NCBI GenBank assembly: GCA_033064195.1
Contig: JARBJD010000301.1
Coordinates: 25,695-89,694 of the forward strand
DNA from: Blattamonas nauphoetae
Taxonomy: Eukaryota; Preaxostyla; Oxymonadida
DNA: 64,000 nt
Reading direction: 5' to 3'
This document shows positions 63,507-64,000 of the stretch, piece after piece. Within the stretch, counting starts at the first letter, position 1; each line of letters opens with the position of its first letter. The notes under the pieces are model-generated. The model saw only the letters and a program-made list of their open reading frames with translations. It was not told the origin of the DNA and searched no databases. A program made the translations under genes and the position numbers.

Positions 63507-64000
63507 ATGAACAAATCGAATATGTCTCTAACAGCGTATGTGAATGCAAAACTGAGTGAAGCATCTAGTAGGAATGTTTCTCATGAAGTGCAATCTCAGA
63601 TTCATCCAGACCTCAATTTCAATCGTAATAGTGTTAATGTCCCTCGTTGGAAACAGAGGAAGTGGAAAGACATTCAATGCTCTTCGAGAGGTTGCCAAGC
63701 TCCAGAATGTTCAAGTTAGGAATGAACTGTTTCACCTCTTTGTCTTCGTCACTGACAAGAACATTGATCCAACCTTCGATAAATTCAAACCAATACTGAA
63801 CGTTCCTTATACAGTTAAATACGACGATGCACTTCCATTTCTGTTGGGATTGTCTCAAATCTAAAGCTGCTTATGAAGAGATTATTGACAATCAGTGGCA
63901 AAACAAGATTACAGATGAATGCCGAGATGAACTCGATGCTCTGTACATCGATGATTTCAGTGAAGAATCTCCAAACGACTATCCTCTAGATGACTGTCAG
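63507..64000 (+). pseudogene. FtsK/HerA (A32)-type packaging ATPase, 5' part, frame-shifted, runs off edge
   Basis: The start MNKSNMSLTAYVNAKLSEAS is followed, after one frame slip near 63645, by LVGNRGSGKTFNALREVAKL. GNRGSGKT is a Walker A motif of the kind found in virus-type genome-packaging ATPases. It continues to LFVFVTDKNIDPTFDKF, slips again near 63855, and goes on with KAAYEEIIDNQWQNKITDE and LYIDDFSEESPNDYP to the edge. Divergent orientation from the capsid-type genes shares one intergenic region (63449-63506). Either decay or indel errors explain the slips. Confidence 0.6.

Larger units (their letters stand above)
56095..64000. mobile_element. Polinton/Maverick-like element, left part (runs off window)
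   Basis: The host gene stops at 56094 (plus or minus 3), and sequence of a different kind begins AGTAGTATAGATAACGAAT; Polintons commonly start with AG. Gene density rises, introns vanish, stops become TAA, and each gene has a TTTTTATTTT-type motif just before its ATG. Content: a DNA-binding-repeat protein, two large related capsid-sized proteins, several small genes and a packaging-type ATPase. Polymerase, integrase and protease genes are not in the window, so the class is inferred. Several frame breaks suggest a decaying copy or uncorrected indels. Confidence 0.75.

Overview
This is nuclear DNA of an anaerobic flagellate-type protist, most likely a metamonad close to the oxymonads (Blattamonas-like). 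That placement is inferred. The reasons are intron-containing genes with very short GT...AG introns (about 25-60 nt), a standard code with TGA and TAA stops, a kinase/SPRY repeat-protein family, a bacterial-style flavodoxin-ferredoxin gene, flagellar gene fragments, and a Polinton/Maverick-like element.

Layout. 0-7.5 kb (minus strand): a kinase with a SPRY-like tail, preceded on that strand by a repeat-rich coiled-coil protein with the same tail and followed by a large membrane protein that runs off the left edge. 7.5-56 kb: about 13 members of one alpha-helical, HEAT/ARM-looking gene family with no name I can give, in small subtypes (A, about 360 aa; B, about 300 aa; D, 330-364 aa; C, about 1,000-1,220 aa). 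Most share a C-terminal motif L-x-SEG-x-ED-x-x-E(Q). A few unrelated genes lie between them: the flavodoxin-ferredoxin gene (12.5 kb), a small membrane protein (16 kb) and an LCAT-type lipid acyltransferase/phospholipase (44.6-47.7 kb). 56.1-64 kb: the left part of a Polinton-like element with two related capsid-sized proteins, small virion-type genes and the start of a packaging ATPase. It truncates one family member.

The notable theme is mobile DNA. At least eight non-autonomous terminal-inverted-repeat elements can be delimited to the base by their target-site duplications (TSDs): 8495-11871, 14551-15465, 21314-22287, 28467-29043, 29635-32287, 34806-35326, 38659-39632, 51703-53669, plus 53907-55004. 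They have 8-bp (hAT-like), 9-bp (Mutator-like) or 3-bp TSDs. Five of them sit inside coding exons of the helical-repeat family, and in each case removing the element plus one TSD copy rejoins the reading frame exactly. Three larger elements carry pieces of host genes: a dynein heavy-chain C-terminus, an ASH/MSP-type flagellar protein, and an unidentified gene. They look like Pack-type gene-capturing transposons.

Many genes show single-base frame breaks, at least one in a homopolymer, so some apparent pseudogenes may be assembly errors. All exon joins given here were derived by hand from the sequence.
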